54,608 bases of DNA, taken from Paenibacillus sp. J45TS6 (GTDB taxonomy: Bacteria; Bacillota; Bacilli; Paenibacillales; Paenibacillaceae). The stretch spans positions 1-54,608 of the forward strand of contig NZ_BOSJ01000024.1 in NCBI RefSeq assembly GCF_018403285.1. The letters run 5' to 3'. A model generated the notes under the pieces. The model was not told the DNA's origin. It worked only from the letters and a program-made list of their open reading frames with translations, and did not search any database. Of this stretch, positions 36,625-45,070 are shown piece by piece. Numbering within the stretch: position 1 is the first letter of the stretch; the number at the start of each line of letters is the position of its first letter. A program made the position numbers and the translations under genes.

Positions 36625-37557
36625 ATGTGGAGAAAAAACAGCAGGAAATTAAGCGCCATGATCTTGGCAACCGTTATCGCATTCGTACCATGGGCAGGAA
36701 CGATCGGAGAAGTGGAAGCTACTGGAGCAATGAAAGCTACGAAGGTTACCCAATCTACTTCAGTTCCGGCGAGTCAAACTGCCACTTGGCTGTGGGATAC
36801 AACGCAGATTAAAACAGCACCCGATTCTGTTCTAACCTTTGCTAAGGAGAATAACCTAAACGTTATTTATTTACAAATCAATCGTGATGTGCGGAATAAG
36901 TATTATCAAACTTTTATACATAATGCAACGCTTGCAGGAATTAAAGTGGAGATTTTAGATGGTCGTCCTTCATGGGGACTTACCAAATCCAGACAAGGTT
37001 TGGTCGATTTTATAGATTGGATTGAGAACTACCAGAATGAAGCAAGCGAGACTGAAAAATTCTCCGGGATTCATGTGGATATTGAACCTCACGTTCTTCC
37101 TGAATGGAAAGAAAACGTCGATGAGGTAGTGAAACAGTGGCAATCGAACGTAAATTATTTGACTAGTGAAGCTAAGCGTCTCAATATGGAGATCGGAGCA
37201 GATATTCCGTTTTGGCTTGATAACTATACAACTCCTGATAAAGATATGAAAATAAGCAGCTGGATGATTCGTCAGTATGATTCGGTTACCGTTATGGCTT
37301 ATCGTGATAAAGCAAGTGCGATCTATGATGTGGCTTCTGATGAACTGGCTGAAGCTTCTGCTCTTGGCAAGAAAGTATCCATAGCTGTGGAAACGAATCA
37401 AAGTAATGAAGGAGATTTCATTACGTTTTATGAAGAAGGACCTGAGTATATGGCCCAGCAGCTTACATTAGTTGAACAAAAAGCTAGCATTCATAGCTCG
37501 TATTCCGGAATATCAATTCATGAATATGCCAGCTGGTTAAAGCTCGCAAGACGTTAA
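36625..37557 (+). CDS. Secreted TIM-barrel glycosidase-like protein under c-di-GMP control
   Basis: This 310-residue exported protein has a basic N-terminus (MWRKNSRK), a hydrophobic signal helix and a likely cleavage near VEATG. The mature part alternates strands and helices like a TIM barrel. Conserved-looking spots are TWLWDTTQI, NVIYLQINRDV, GIHVDIEPHVLPEW and SVTVMAYRDKA; D and E in HVDIEPH are candidate catalytic acids as in GH18-like folds. No exact family can be named. ATG at 36625 follows GAAGGAG. An in-frame GTG at 36613 would overlap that site. The upstream riboswitch suggests a role in the switch between motile and attached life, perhaps on cell-surface or matrix polysaccharide. 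Confidence 0.8.
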   Translation: MWRKNSRKLSAMILATVIAFVPWAGTIGEVEATGAMKATKVTQSTSVPASQTATWLWDTTQIKTAPDSVLTFAKENNLNVIYLQINRDVRNKYYQTFIHNATLAGIKVEILDGRPSWGLTKSRQGLVDFIDWIENYQNEASETEKFSGIHVDIEPHVLPEWKENVDEVVKQWQSNVNYLTSEAKRLNMEIGADIPFWLDNYTTPDKDMKISSWMIRQYDSVTVMAYRDKASAIYDVASDELAEASALGKKVSIAVETNQSNEGDFITFYEEGPEYMAQQLTLVEQKASIHSSYSGISIHEYASWLKLARR

Positions 37558-37559
37558 TA

Positions 37560-37607
37560 AAAAAAGGTGCTAAGAGATCCTCAATGGATACTCTTTGGCA
37601 CCTTTTT
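37560..37607. terminator. Bidirectional terminator between secreted protein and AraC regulator
   Basis: AAAAAGGTGC pairs with GCACCTTTTT, and AAGAGATCC with GGATACTCTT continues the stem. A residues precede and T residues follow, so it serves both convergent genes. Confidence 0.85.
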
Positions 37608-37609
37608 CT

Positions 37610-38533
37610 CTATGTGGTCTCATTATATTGTAAAGCTTCGATTGCGATTTGTTCATAGAAAAGTTTGCGATACTGCGAAGGAGTCAATTGTTTTTGTTTT
37701 TTGAAAAGAGTAATGAAATAACTGAGATTATCGAACCCGACTTCGAGAGCAATATCAACTACTTTATAGTTTGTATTTTCGAGCAGCTTGCAGGCTTTCT
37801 GAATTCGATAGTGATTAATATAGTCAATAGGGCTTTTCTGTACCATCTGTTTAAAAAAACGACAGAAATGTCCTTCGCTCATATTAAGGTGAGAGGCTAA
37901 ATCTTTCAGCTTCATGTTTTCACTGTAATGCTCGTGTACATAACCCAGGGCAACTTTAATCCGATCAATTTTATCTGGGCTGCCTGTAACCCCCGACGCT
38001 TTATCATCCAGCTGCATTTGTTCAAACATGTCAGCGAAGATCAGATACAAATGAGCTTTTGTAGAAATTTCGAGCGTTCGACTCTTTACCTCGTGATCAT
38101 GCAAAATCTGGTGGATGTAATGAAGAATTGAAGATCCCCATGCTGTGCTTTTCTTAATATGGCGCGGAGGAAGGAGTCTCTTTGTCAGTAACGGATCGAA
38201 TAAATTCTCCTGCAAAGCATCATAGGAAGGTCCGGCCAGCCATCTTGAATCAAATACAATTGCTGAAAAAATACAGCGTTCGTCACCTAACAGATAACCG
38301 GCATGTATTTCTCCGCTTCCCACAAAGATAGCGTCCCCTGCACTAACCTCATATACATTCATATCTACATGAAATACAGCAGTACCTTGTTCCATGAGTA
38401 TAATTTCCATTTCATCATGCCAGTGGCAATCCAGGATACTGTCCCCATTCAGCTGATTTACTTTTGGATATACACTGACAGGAAATAAAGAATGTCCATG
38501 GACTCGATTTTCACGAAGCAATTCTTTGTTCAT
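37610..38533 (-). CDS. AraC-family transcriptional regulator with cupin sensor domain
   Basis: The 307-residue regulator has an N-terminal cupin-like sugar-sensing domain (residues about 30-110, CHWHDEMEIILMEQGTAVFHV). The C-terminal AraC double helix-turn-helix occupies residues about 195-295 (KLKDLASHLNMSEGHFCRFFK and EVGFDNLSYFITLFKKQKQ). It is transcribed away from the GH31 alpha-xylosidase gene, whose expression it very probably controls in response to a xyloglucan-derived sugar. ATG at 38533 follows GAGAGG at a slightly long distance. Confidence 0.9.
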   Translation of the reverse strand: MNKELLRENRVHGHSLFPVSVYPKVNQLNGDSILDCHWHDEMEIILMEQGTAVFHVDMNVYEVSAGDAIFVGSGEIHAGYLLGDERCIFSAIVFDSRWLAGPSYDALQENLFDPLLTKRLLPPRHIKKSTAWGSSILHYIHQILHDHEVKSRTLEISTKAHLYLIFADMFEQMQLDDKASGVTGSPDKIDRIKVALGYVHEHYSENMKLKDLASHLNMSEGHFCRFFKQMVQKSPIDYINHYRIQKACKLLENTNYKVVDIALEVGFDNLSYFITLFKKQKQLTPSQYRKLFYEQIAIEALQYNETT

Positions 38534-38581
38534 ATAAACGGTTCACGCCTCTCTTTTTTCACATATAAATCTTTATAAAAT

Positions 38582-38595
38582 TGCAATCGCTTCCA
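38582..38595 (+). promoter_or_regulatory. Weak candidate CcpA operator (cre) between araC-type and GH31 genes
   Basis: TGCAATCGCTTCCA agrees with TGWAARCGYTWNCW at 12 of 14 positions. It lies in the 200-base divergent control region, where carbon catabolite control of an alpha-xylosidase would be expected. Confidence 0.35.
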
Positions 38596-38646
38596 TTAAT
38601 AGGCCCAGGTAGACAAATAAACGGGTAAGAATAGCTGAAAATATCA

Positions 38647-38663
38647 GAATAGTGATACTATTC
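38647..38663. promoter_or_regulatory. Palindromic operator candidate in the divergent region
   Basis: GAATAGT and ACTATTC flank a 3-base GAT centre, a perfect 7-bp inverted repeat 72 bases upstream of the alpha-xylosidase start. It may bind the AraC regulator or another repressor. TATAAC about 20 bases ahead of the gene is the best -10 candidate, with no good -35 box, as expected for an activated promoter. Confidence 0.4.
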
Positions 38664-38734
38664 ATCAAAATATCGTAAGAAAAAACCAAATTATATCAAT
38701 ATCATTATAGTATAACTGAAGGGGGTAAGAAACA

Positions 38735-41053
38735 ATGAAATTTACAGACGGATTCTGGCTAGTACGCGAAGGGTATCAAATTCAGAACCCCACTGATATT
38801 CGCGACATTGTTCAAAAGGGAGATTCAATTACGGTACATGCAGCTACAAAACGTATTTTGGTAAAAGGGGATACATTAAATGGTACGCTGCTTAAAGCGA
38901 CTTATAGTTCACCGATGCCAAACGTAATTAAGGTAACTTTGAATCATCATAAAGGGAAAGTAGACCATGGTCCTGCTTTTGAAATTTATAATCAAGATAC
39001 AGATGTATCTATTCATAAAGATGAGCAAGGTGCAGTACTTCAAAGCGGCAAGTTAAGTGTTCATGTGGACAAAACGAACGGATGGGATATACAGTTTCAA
39101 TACGATGGCAAGCGCATCACGGGTAGCGGAAGCAGAGCAGCCGGATACATTACGGGTCCTAATAAAGAAGCATATTTCCGTGAACAACTCGATCTAGGTG
39201 TAGGCGAGTATATATATGGACTTGGCGAACGTTTCACACCCTTTGTGAAAAATGGCCAAGTGGTAGATATTTGGAATGAAGACGGCGGTACAAGCAGTGA
39301 ACAAGCCTATAAAAACATTCCTTTCTACCTATCTAATAAAGGATATGGTGTATTTGTTAACCATCCTGAGCGTGTCTCTTACGAGGTGGCATCCGAGAAT
39401 GTGTCCAAAGTACAATTCAGTGTGGAAGGTGAAACGCTAGAGTACTTCATCATCGGCGGCGATAATCCAAAAGACGTGCTGAATAACTACACTGCTTTAA
39501 CAGGTAAACCAGCGTTGCCGCCGGCTTGGACATTTGGTCTGTGGCTGACGACTTCCTTTACTACCGATTATGATGAAGCGACAGTAAATCATTTTGTTGA
39601 TGGTATGGCAGAGAGAGACTTGCCGTTATCCGTATTCCATTTTGATTGTTTCTGGATGAAAGAATATCAGTGGTCTGATTTTGTATGGGATGAAGAAATG
39701 TTCCCAGATCCAGAAGGGATGATTCGCAGACTGAAAGATAAAGGTCTCAAAATTTGTGCTTGGATTAATCCTTATATTGCCGAAAAATCCTATCTCTTTG
39801 ATGAAGGTATGGAAAATGGATACCTAGTGAAAACAGCTGACGGCAGTGTATGGCAATGGGATCTGTGGCAAGCAGGCATGGGACTTGTTGATTTCACAAA
39901 TCCAGATGCAGTGGAATGGTATAAGAGCAAACTGTCTGTACTCATTGACCAAGGCGTAGATTCTTTTAAAACGGACTTTGGTGAAAGAATTCCTACCGAT
40001 GTTGTGTATTATGACGGATCAGATCCGGTGAAAATGCACAATTATTATACTCAACTTTACAATAAAGCGGTTTTTGAATTGCTTGAAGAGAAACTCGGTA
40101 AAAATGAGGCAGCACTCTTTGCGCGTTCCGCAACAGCAGGTGGTCAGCAATTCCCTGTACACTGGGGCGGAGATTGTTCAGCAACATACGAATCCATGGC
40201 GGAGTCCCTTCGAGGCGGTCTATCTCTAGGATTGTCTGGATTTGGATTCTGGAGTCATGATATCAGCGGCTTCGAAAACACGGCACCAGCAGATGTATAT
40301 AAACGCTGGGTTCAATTTGGATTGTTATCTTCGCACAGCCGCCTGCATGGCAGCACTTCATACCGTGTACCTTGGTTGTTTGATGATGAGTCCGTTGATG
40401 TAGTTCGTGATTTCACGAAACTTAAAATCAGCCTAATGCCTTACTTGTTCCATGCAGCTAAAGACTCAACCGTACAAGGTATCCCAATGATGCGCGCTAT
40501 GATGCTGGAGTTCCCGAACGATCCTGCAACATTTGGGCTGGATACACAGTATATGCTGGGGGATTCGATTCTTGTTGCTCCTGTCTTTAATATAGAAGGA
40601 GACGTAAGTTATTACCTGCCTGAAGGAACATGGACGAACTTCCTCACGGGCGATAAAGTGGCTGGTGGAAAATACATTCATGAGAACCACAGTTTCCGTA
40701 CACTGCCGATGATGATAAAACCAAATAGTCTGATTGCAGTCGGTGCAGTTAACGACGTTATCGAATATGATTACGCAGATGGAGTCTCCTTGCATTTGTT
40801 TGAGCTGGCAGATCAAGCTGCTGCAGAAGCAAAGGTACTCAGCACGAAAGCTGAGGAAGAGCTGGCGGTATCGGTAAGTCGTGCAGGTTCCGAGCTGAAA
40901 GTGTCCGCAACTGGAGAAGGAAAAGCGTGGTCTCTGGTATTACGAGATATTCATGAAGTGTCGGGAGTAAACGGCGGGACTGTATCTAAAGGAGAACATG
41001 GTCTGGTATTTACACCGGAGAAGAACAACGGAATATATACGATAGAGCTCTAA
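38735..41053 (+). CDS. yicI: Alpha-xylosidase, GH31 (YicI type)
   Basis: This 772-residue cytosolic enzyme removes alpha-xylosyl residues from the non-reducing end of xyloglucan oligosaccharides such as isoprimeverose. An N-terminal beta-sandwich (residues 1-240) precedes the catalytic barrel. Nucleophile D414 in SFKTDFGE and acid/base D480 in WGGDC match the positions of the Escherichia coli YicI pair (416 and 482). GEYIYGLGERF and RSATAGGQQFP are further family signatures. C-terminal beta-domains follow. ATG has GAAGGGGG ahead. No transporter is adjacent, so its substrate must arrive by importers encoded elsewhere or in this window. Confidence 0.95.
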   Translation: MKFTDGFWLVREGYQIQNPTDIRDIVQKGDSITVHAATKRILVKGDTLNGTLLKATYSSPMPNVIKVTLNHHKGKVDHGPAFEIYNQDTDVSIHKDEQGAVLQSGKLSVHVDKTNGWDIQFQYDGKRITGSGSRAAGYITGPNKEAYFREQLDLGVGEYIYGLGERFTPFVKNGQVVDIWNEDGGTSSEQAYKNIPFYLSNKGYGVFVNHPERVSYEVASENVSKVQFSVEGETLEYFIIGGDNPKDVLNNYTALTGKPALPPAWTFGLWLTTSFTTDYDEATVNHFVDGMAERDLPLSVFHFDCFWMKEYQWSDFVWDEEMFPDPEGMIRRLKDKGLKICAWINPYIAEKSYLFDEGMENGYLVKTADGSVWQWDLWQAGMGLVDFTNPDAVEWYKSKLSVLIDQGVDSFKTDFGERIPTDVVYYDGSDPVKMHNYYTQLYNKAVFELLEEKLGKNEAALFARSATAGGQQFPVHWGGDCSATYESMAESLRGGLSLGLSGFGFWSHDISGFENTAPADVYKRWVQFGLLSSHSRLHGSTSYRVPWLFDDESVDVVRDFTKLKISLMPYLFHAAKDSTVQGIPMMRAMMLEFPNDPATFGLDTQYMLGDSILVAPVFNIEGDVSYYLPEGTWTNFLTGDKVAGGKYIHENHSFRTLPMMIKPNSLIAVGAVNDVIEYDYADGVSLHLFELADQAAAEAKVLSTKAEEELAVSVSRAGSELKVSATGEGKAWSLVLRDIHEVSGVNGGTVSKGEHGLVFTPEKNNGIYTIEL

Positions 41054-41067
41054 TATAAATTGGTAGG

Positions 41068-41101
41068 GAAGGCGCTGCATAAACGCAGCGCCTTCTTTTT
41101 T
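41068..41101 (+). terminator. Terminator of the alpha-xylosidase gene
   Basis: GAAGGCGCTGC at 41068-41078 pairs perfectly with GCAGCGCCTTC at 41085-41095; six T residues follow. Confidence 0.9.
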
Positions 41102-41138
41102 GTGCTTTATAACAACGATAACTGCATAATTTCAAAGA

Positions 41139-41187
41139 GATACAACCATATTAAGAACGTCGTTTGATCTTAATATGGTTTCGTATC
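41139..41187. repeat. Long imperfect inverted repeat ahead of the MFS gene
   Basis: AACCATATTAAGA at 41144-41156 is perfectly complementary to 41168-41180, and GATAC/GTATC extends the stem outside a 2-base bulge, giving about 18 pairs around an 11-base loop. No T run follows, so it is not a normal terminator. It ends 55 bases before the transporter start and could be an operator, an mRNA-leader structure or the trace of a small element. Confidence 0.6.
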
Positions 41188-41241
41188 CTGATCATAATTA
41201 GGGTCAAATGAATAACCGAAAGCAGCTGAGGTGGGTATGTA

Positions 41242-42522
41242 ATGAAAGATAAGAAATGGGATCTAGCTGCTCTAGCCTCTATTCCATTTATCATGACTTT
41301 AGGTAACTCAGCCTTAATCCCTATTTTACCGAAGATCGGCAAAAAACTGGGAGTTTCTACTTTTCAAGTGAGTATGCTGATTACAGTTTATGCTGTAGTG
41401 GCCATTATTTTAATTCCCATAGCTGGGTACTTATCGGATCGTTTTGGAAGAAAAGCGATCATCATTCCCTCTCTTGCGATTGCTGCTATAGGTGGGGCTA
41501 TTTCAGGACTCGCTGCCTGGTTCATGACAGACGGAGCCGCTTACTGGACAATTATAGGTGGAAGATTACTGCAAGGTATCGGTGCAGCTGGAGCTTTTCC
41601 CATTGTTATTCCACTCGTAGGGGATATGTTTGATGATGAAAAAGAAGTAAGTGCAAGTTTGGGGATTATTGAAACATCCAATACTTTTGGAAAAGTGCTC
41701 AGCCCGATCATTGGGGCAGCGCTTGGGGCCTGGTTATGGTATTCACCATTTTTAATGATTCCTACCCTCTGTATCATTTCTTTATTACTTGTCATTTTTT
41801 TAGTGAGAACACCCAAAAAACATAAAGAAGTACCACCTTTGCGGCAATTTCTTCGCTCCCTTAAAGAAGTCATGGTAGAAAAAGGGCGCTGGTTATACGC
41901 CATTTTTGCGGTGGGATGTATTTGCATGTTTGTTATTTTTGGTGTGCTTTTTTACTTATCTGAAATTCTTGAGAGCAAGTACGGTATAGATGGCATAACA
42001 AAAGGATTTGTACTGGCAATCCCCTTGGCAATGCTTTGTTTATCCTCTTTTGTGAGCGGTAAAATCATTGGCAGTCATAAATCCCGAATGAAGTGGATCG
42101 GGTTTATTGGACTTGTCATTTTGACAGCAGCTTTATTTACTATGGGTTTTTCAAAATCCATTTATTATGTAGTGGGCGTTTTTACAGTGGGAGGAATCGG
42201 TATTGGCGCAACTTTGCCATGTCTAGATACATTGATAACAGAAGGTGTAGAGAAGGAGCACAGAGGAACAATTACCTCTTTATTCAGCAGTATGCGTTTT
42301 ATTGGGGTATCTCTTGGGCCGCCTATCATTTCGCTGCTGTTAAACACCTCACATTTCGTGCTGTTCTCCATATTAGCAGGTGTTGCAGCTGTAGGAGCGT
42401 TACTCACATTGTTTGCAATAAAACCGAAACAAAATGAAGGAACCGGTTCTGGAAAGAATACAGGCAGTAAGCATTATCGGTTAGGTGGGAAAAGCTTTAT
42501 TCGAATTAAGCGTAAAGCATAA
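41242..42522 (+). CDS. MFS efflux transporter (YmfD/YitG-like)
   Basis: This 426-residue protein with twelve predicted helices is a drug:H+ antiporter-type exporter. The loop motif GYLSDRFGRKAII (motif A) follows helix 2, and GRLLQGIGAAGAFPIVIP matches the exporter motif region in helices 4-5. The N-terminus WDLAALASIPFIMTLGNSALIPILP resembles Bacillus YmfD, which exports the siderophore bacillibactin. The substrate here is not proven and no siderophore genes are near. A basic tail ends the protein. The start ATG follows GCTGAGGTGGG. Confidence 0.85.
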   Translation: MKDKKWDLAALASIPFIMTLGNSALIPILPKIGKKLGVSTFQVSMLITVYAVVAIILIPIAGYLSDRFGRKAIIIPSLAIAAIGGAISGLAAWFMTDGAAYWTIIGGRLLQGIGAAGAFPIVIPLVGDMFDDEKEVSASLGIIETSNTFGKVLSPIIGAALGAWLWYSPFLMIPTLCIISLLLVIFLVRTPKKHKEVPPLRQFLRSLKEVMVEKGRWLYAIFAVGCICMFVIFGVLFYLSEILESKYGIDGITKGFVLAIPLAMLCLSSFVSGKIIGSHKSRMKWIGFIGLVILTAALFTMGFSKSIYYVVGVFTVGGIGIGATLPCLDTLITEGVEKEHRGTITSLFSSMRFIGVSLGPPIISLLLNTSHFVLFSILAGVAAVGALLTLFAIKPKQNEGTGSGKNTGSKHYRLGGKSFIRIKRKA

Positions 42523-42527
42523 CATAA

Positions 42528-42563
42528 CAAAGCCCATTCCTTCGGTCGAAAGAATGGGCTTTG
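42528..42563. terminator. Stem-loop between convergent transporter genes
   Basis: CAAAGCCCATTC at 42528-42539 pairs perfectly with GAATGGGCTTTG at 42552-42563 around a loop containing TTCGGTCGAA. It has no long T run, but its position between two convergent stops makes it a likely shared terminator. Confidence 0.65.
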
Positions 42564-42581
42564 CTGCATATGTAATGTGAT

Positions 42582-43778
42582 TTACATAGATGTAGTTTCA
42601 TTCATTTTTGTTCTTCTAGCCTTGCTCATGTGGACGAGATAAATGACGAGTAGAAGAAGGACGAAGAGAGCTGAGTAACGAAACATCAGATTGTATCCTG
42701 TAAAAGTGGCAATGACTCCAAGTACCAATGAACCAAGAGCGATCCCGAAATCAAGCGTATTTAAAAACATACCATTCGCGAGACCTCTTTGCGCTGGGGA
42801 TACGACTTGAATCATCCAGGTCTGAAAAGATGGCTGCAGTGCACCATATCCAAGTCCAAACAGGAAAGCAGAAACAAATAATCCGATAGTCGAACTAATA
42901 TTAGAAAGGAGTGCAAGCCCTGTAATGACAAGTATAGATCCAGGAATTACAAGAGCAAGGTGACCTTTTGTATCATAGATGCGTCCTGCAAAAGGACGGA
43001 CAATAAGAATGGCCAAAGCGTTAAATAAGAAAAATAAAGCAGCGTTATCGATCCCATTTTCTTTGCCGAACAGGGCAATAAAGCTGACAATACCACCATA
43101 AGTAACAGCGAGAAGCATATTAAGGACAGAAGGTATAATGAGAGCTTTGTTAAATCCTGTTTTCTTTTCATTAGTAAAAGGAGATTCAAAAGGTGCTTTT
43201 GGTTTCGGACTTTTCGAAGTCAGTATATAACTTAGCGGAGCGATAATGAGGATAACAAGTGCAGTAGCCCACGTAAGCACAGTAAATCCTGATGAGTTCA
43301 GTATGGCAAGTCCAATAACAGGACCAATGGACATGGCTAAACTGGTGGATAGTCCGAAATATCCCATTCCTTCACCCATTCTCTTAACGGGGATGACATC
43401 CGTGGCCATTGTAGGAAAGGCTGTGCTGCTTAACCCAAAACCAATGCCGAATATCATCCGCATGACAAGGAGTACACCCATTACAGCAGCGAAATAATAA
43501 CCCAGGGTAACAAGCAAGATAATAACAATACCCCAATATATCATTTTATTTCGATTTCCTTTTTCCAGCTGTTTGGCTGAATAAATACGTGCTGCAATCG
43601 CACTTAGTGCAAAGAGGGTTGTGAATAAACTCACTTGAAATGAACTGGCTTTAAATTCTCCCTGCACGTAAGTGGGTAAGGTAGAGATAATCATGTGAAG
43701 TTGTAAGAATAGTAAAAAGTTACATAAAGTTAGTATAATGAACTCTTTGGTCCATAATCGGTTTTTCCCTAGCTGCAT
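42582..43778 (-). CDS. MFS transporter in a MarR-controlled operon
   Basis: This 398-residue protein with twelve predicted helices has the MFS fold (ARIYSAKQLEKGNRNKMIYWG loop, RMIFGIGFGLSSTAFPTMATDVIP in helices 4-5). Its type, like YfkF or YhhS proteins, is associated with efflux of drugs or sugars; no substrate is known. ATG at 43778 follows AAGGAGATT. The MarR gene lies 70 bases upstream in the same direction without a terminator, so the two form an operon and the regulator probably senses the exported compound. Confidence 0.85.
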   Translation of the reverse strand: MQLGKNRLWTKEFIILTLCNFLLFLQLHMIISTLPTYVQGEFKASSFQVSLFTTLFALSAIAARIYSAKQLEKGNRNKMIYWGIVIILLVTLGYYFAAVMGVLLVMRMIFGIGFGLSSTAFPTMATDVIPVKRMGEGMGYFGLSTSLAMSIGPVIGLAILNSSGFTVLTWATALVILIIAPLSYILTSKSPKPKAPFESPFTNEKKTGFNKALIIPSVLNMLLAVTYGGIVSFIALFGKENGIDNAALFFLFNALAILIVRPFAGRIYDTKGHLALVIPGSILVITGLALLSNISSTIGLFVSAFLFGLGYGALQPSFQTWMIQVVSPAQRGLANGMFLNTLDFGIALGSLVLGVIATFTGYNLMFRYSALFVLLLLVIYLVHMSKARRTKMNETTSM

Positions 43779-43848
43779 AATTAAGTTTAATCTCCTTCAT
43801 TTCTAGAGCGGCTCTGCTCAGGAGGGGAGCTTTCGCCCTCACATCCTG

Positions 43849-44316
43849 TTACTTTGAGCTGTTCTTCTGTTCGTGTACTTCTTGTTGTTTTTGCACATGG
43901 TTGTGGTATTCATTTAATACTCGGAGAAAAACTTTTATGTCTTCTTCGGGAATGATCTCAGCAAAATCTGCATTTAATTTCTCTTCAAGAGGAAGAATCA
44001 AGCGGCAGAGATGAGCACCTTCATCCGTAAGGAATAGTTCATACGCTCTGCGATCGGCAGGATTCGGTTTACGAACGACTAAACTTTTCTTTTCCAACAT
44101 GTCAATAATCCGTGTAGTCGTTGGTTGATCCTTATAAGCTCTTGAGGCAATTTCGCGTTGATTTAAACCTTCGTGGGAGTAGATGTGAAATAGAACAGAC
44201 CATTGCTCCGTTGTAATCTCGTATTCTTTCAAAAGTTGATTCATTAAATGAACAGAACGTCTATGAGCAACACCAAGCATAAACCCAAGCGAATGTTCAA
44301 GTGTAAACTTATTCAA
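43849..44316 (-). CDS. MarR-family regulator of the adjacent MFS gene
   Basis: The 155-residue winged-helix repressor has the MarR pattern: dimerising N-terminal helix, EGLNQREIASRAYKDQPTTTRIIDMLEKKSLV as the DNA-binding helices, and the wing PADRRAYELFLTDEG. It starts at TTG 44316 behind GAGGAGGG. MarR proteins usually repress their own operon and release DNA when a small aromatic or drug ligand binds. A long charged tail (QKQQEVHEQKNSSK) follows the core. Confidence 0.9.
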   Translation of the reverse strand: MNKFTLEHSLGFMLGVAHRRSVHLMNQLLKEYEITTEQWSVLFHIYSHEGLNQREIASRAYKDQPTTTRIIDMLEKKSLVVRKPNPADRRAYELFLTDEGAHLCRLILPLEEKLNADFAEIIPEEDIKVFLRVLNEYHNHVQKQQEVHEQKNSSK

Positions 44317-44357
44317 TGTGTTAGTTAACCCTCCTCTATAAAATACTTGTTATACTA

Positions 44358-44386
44358 ATATTATTAAATGTTTTTATTCGTGTCAA
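44358..44386 (-). promoter_or_regulatory. Promoter of the MarR-MFS operon with overlapping repeat
   Basis: On the minus strand, TTGACA (44386-44381) and TAATAT (44363-44358) are 17 bases apart, a good sigma-A promoter. Just downstream, around the expected start point, ATACT occurs twice nine bases apart (44343 and 44352), a possible binding site for the MarR protein. Confidence 0.6.
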
Positions 44387-44518
44387 AGAATTTTATAAAT
44401 CAAGCTACACAAAATTTTTTCCAGATCATGCAAACTTTTCGATGTAAATTATATATAACAAAGCATGAATGTTTCTTATAATCTAAGAGTGAACTAAAAT
44501 GAGAGAAGAGGGATTCCC

Positions 44519-44995
44519 ATGACTAATAGGGACAAGCTGACTATAAAACGCGCCGAAAAAAAGGATATATCTGCACTTGCAATTTTATTTGATGAGTACC
44601 GTGTATTCTATGAACAGGAGTCTGATCCAAAGGGTGCTGAAGTTTTTTTGATGGAGAGAATGGAAAATGAGCAATCTGTCATTTTTTACGCTGAGATAAA
44701 AGGAACAGATGAGCCCGTTGGTTTTGTACAACTATATCCCTCCTTTTCGTCCATTTCCCTTCAGTCTCTGTGGATCTTAAATGATCTCTATGTAAGAAAA
44801 GAAGCTAGAAGATTGGGAGCTGGAAGAGCTCTGCTTCAAGAAGCAGAACATTTGGCCCGCCTTACAGGAGCAAAAGGACTGACTTTATCCACTTCAGCAC
44901 ATAATAGTGCAGCCCAGAAGTTATATGAGTCTGAAGGATACATACGAGACAATGAATTTTGGCATTATAATCTTCTTACAATTACAAAATCTTGA
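44519..44995 (+). CDS. GNAT-family N-acetyltransferase
   Basis: A 158-residue acetyl-CoA-dependent acyltransferase. The GNAT motif A is clear (LNDLYVRKEARRLGAGRALLQEAEHLA), with the R-x-x-G-x-G/A acetyl-CoA loop RRLGAG. It ends with the motif B segment AAQKLYESEGYIRDNEFWHY. The acceptor is unknown. ATG at 44519 follows AGAGGG. It is a single gene; a TATAAT at about 44480 lacks a good -35 partner. Confidence 0.88.
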   Translation: MTNRDKLTIKRAEKKDISALAILFDEYRVFYEQESDPKGAEVFLMERMENEQSVIFYAEIKGTDEPVGFVQLYPSFSSISLQSLWILNDLYVRKEARRLGAGRALLQEAEHLARLTGAKGLTLSTSAHNSAAQKLYESEGYIRDNEFWHYNLLTITKS

Positions 44996-45013
44996 TTGTA
45001 TACCCAGGGTTCG

Positions 45014-45043
45014 TTGTAATCCGAAGAATCCTTATGGCATAAT
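45014..45043 (+). promoter_or_regulatory. Promoter of traX
   Basis: TTGTAA at 45014-45019 and CATAAT at 45038-45043 are 18 bases apart, 28 bases before the traX start codon. Confidence 0.45.
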
Positions 45044-45070
45044 ACAGCTACGGAACATAAGGAGGGATTC

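Noticed and set aside
37560-37607. Possible attenuator within the c-di-GMP gene unit
   Set aside because: It lies after the stop codon of that gene and before the end of a convergent gene, so it is an ordinary shared terminator.
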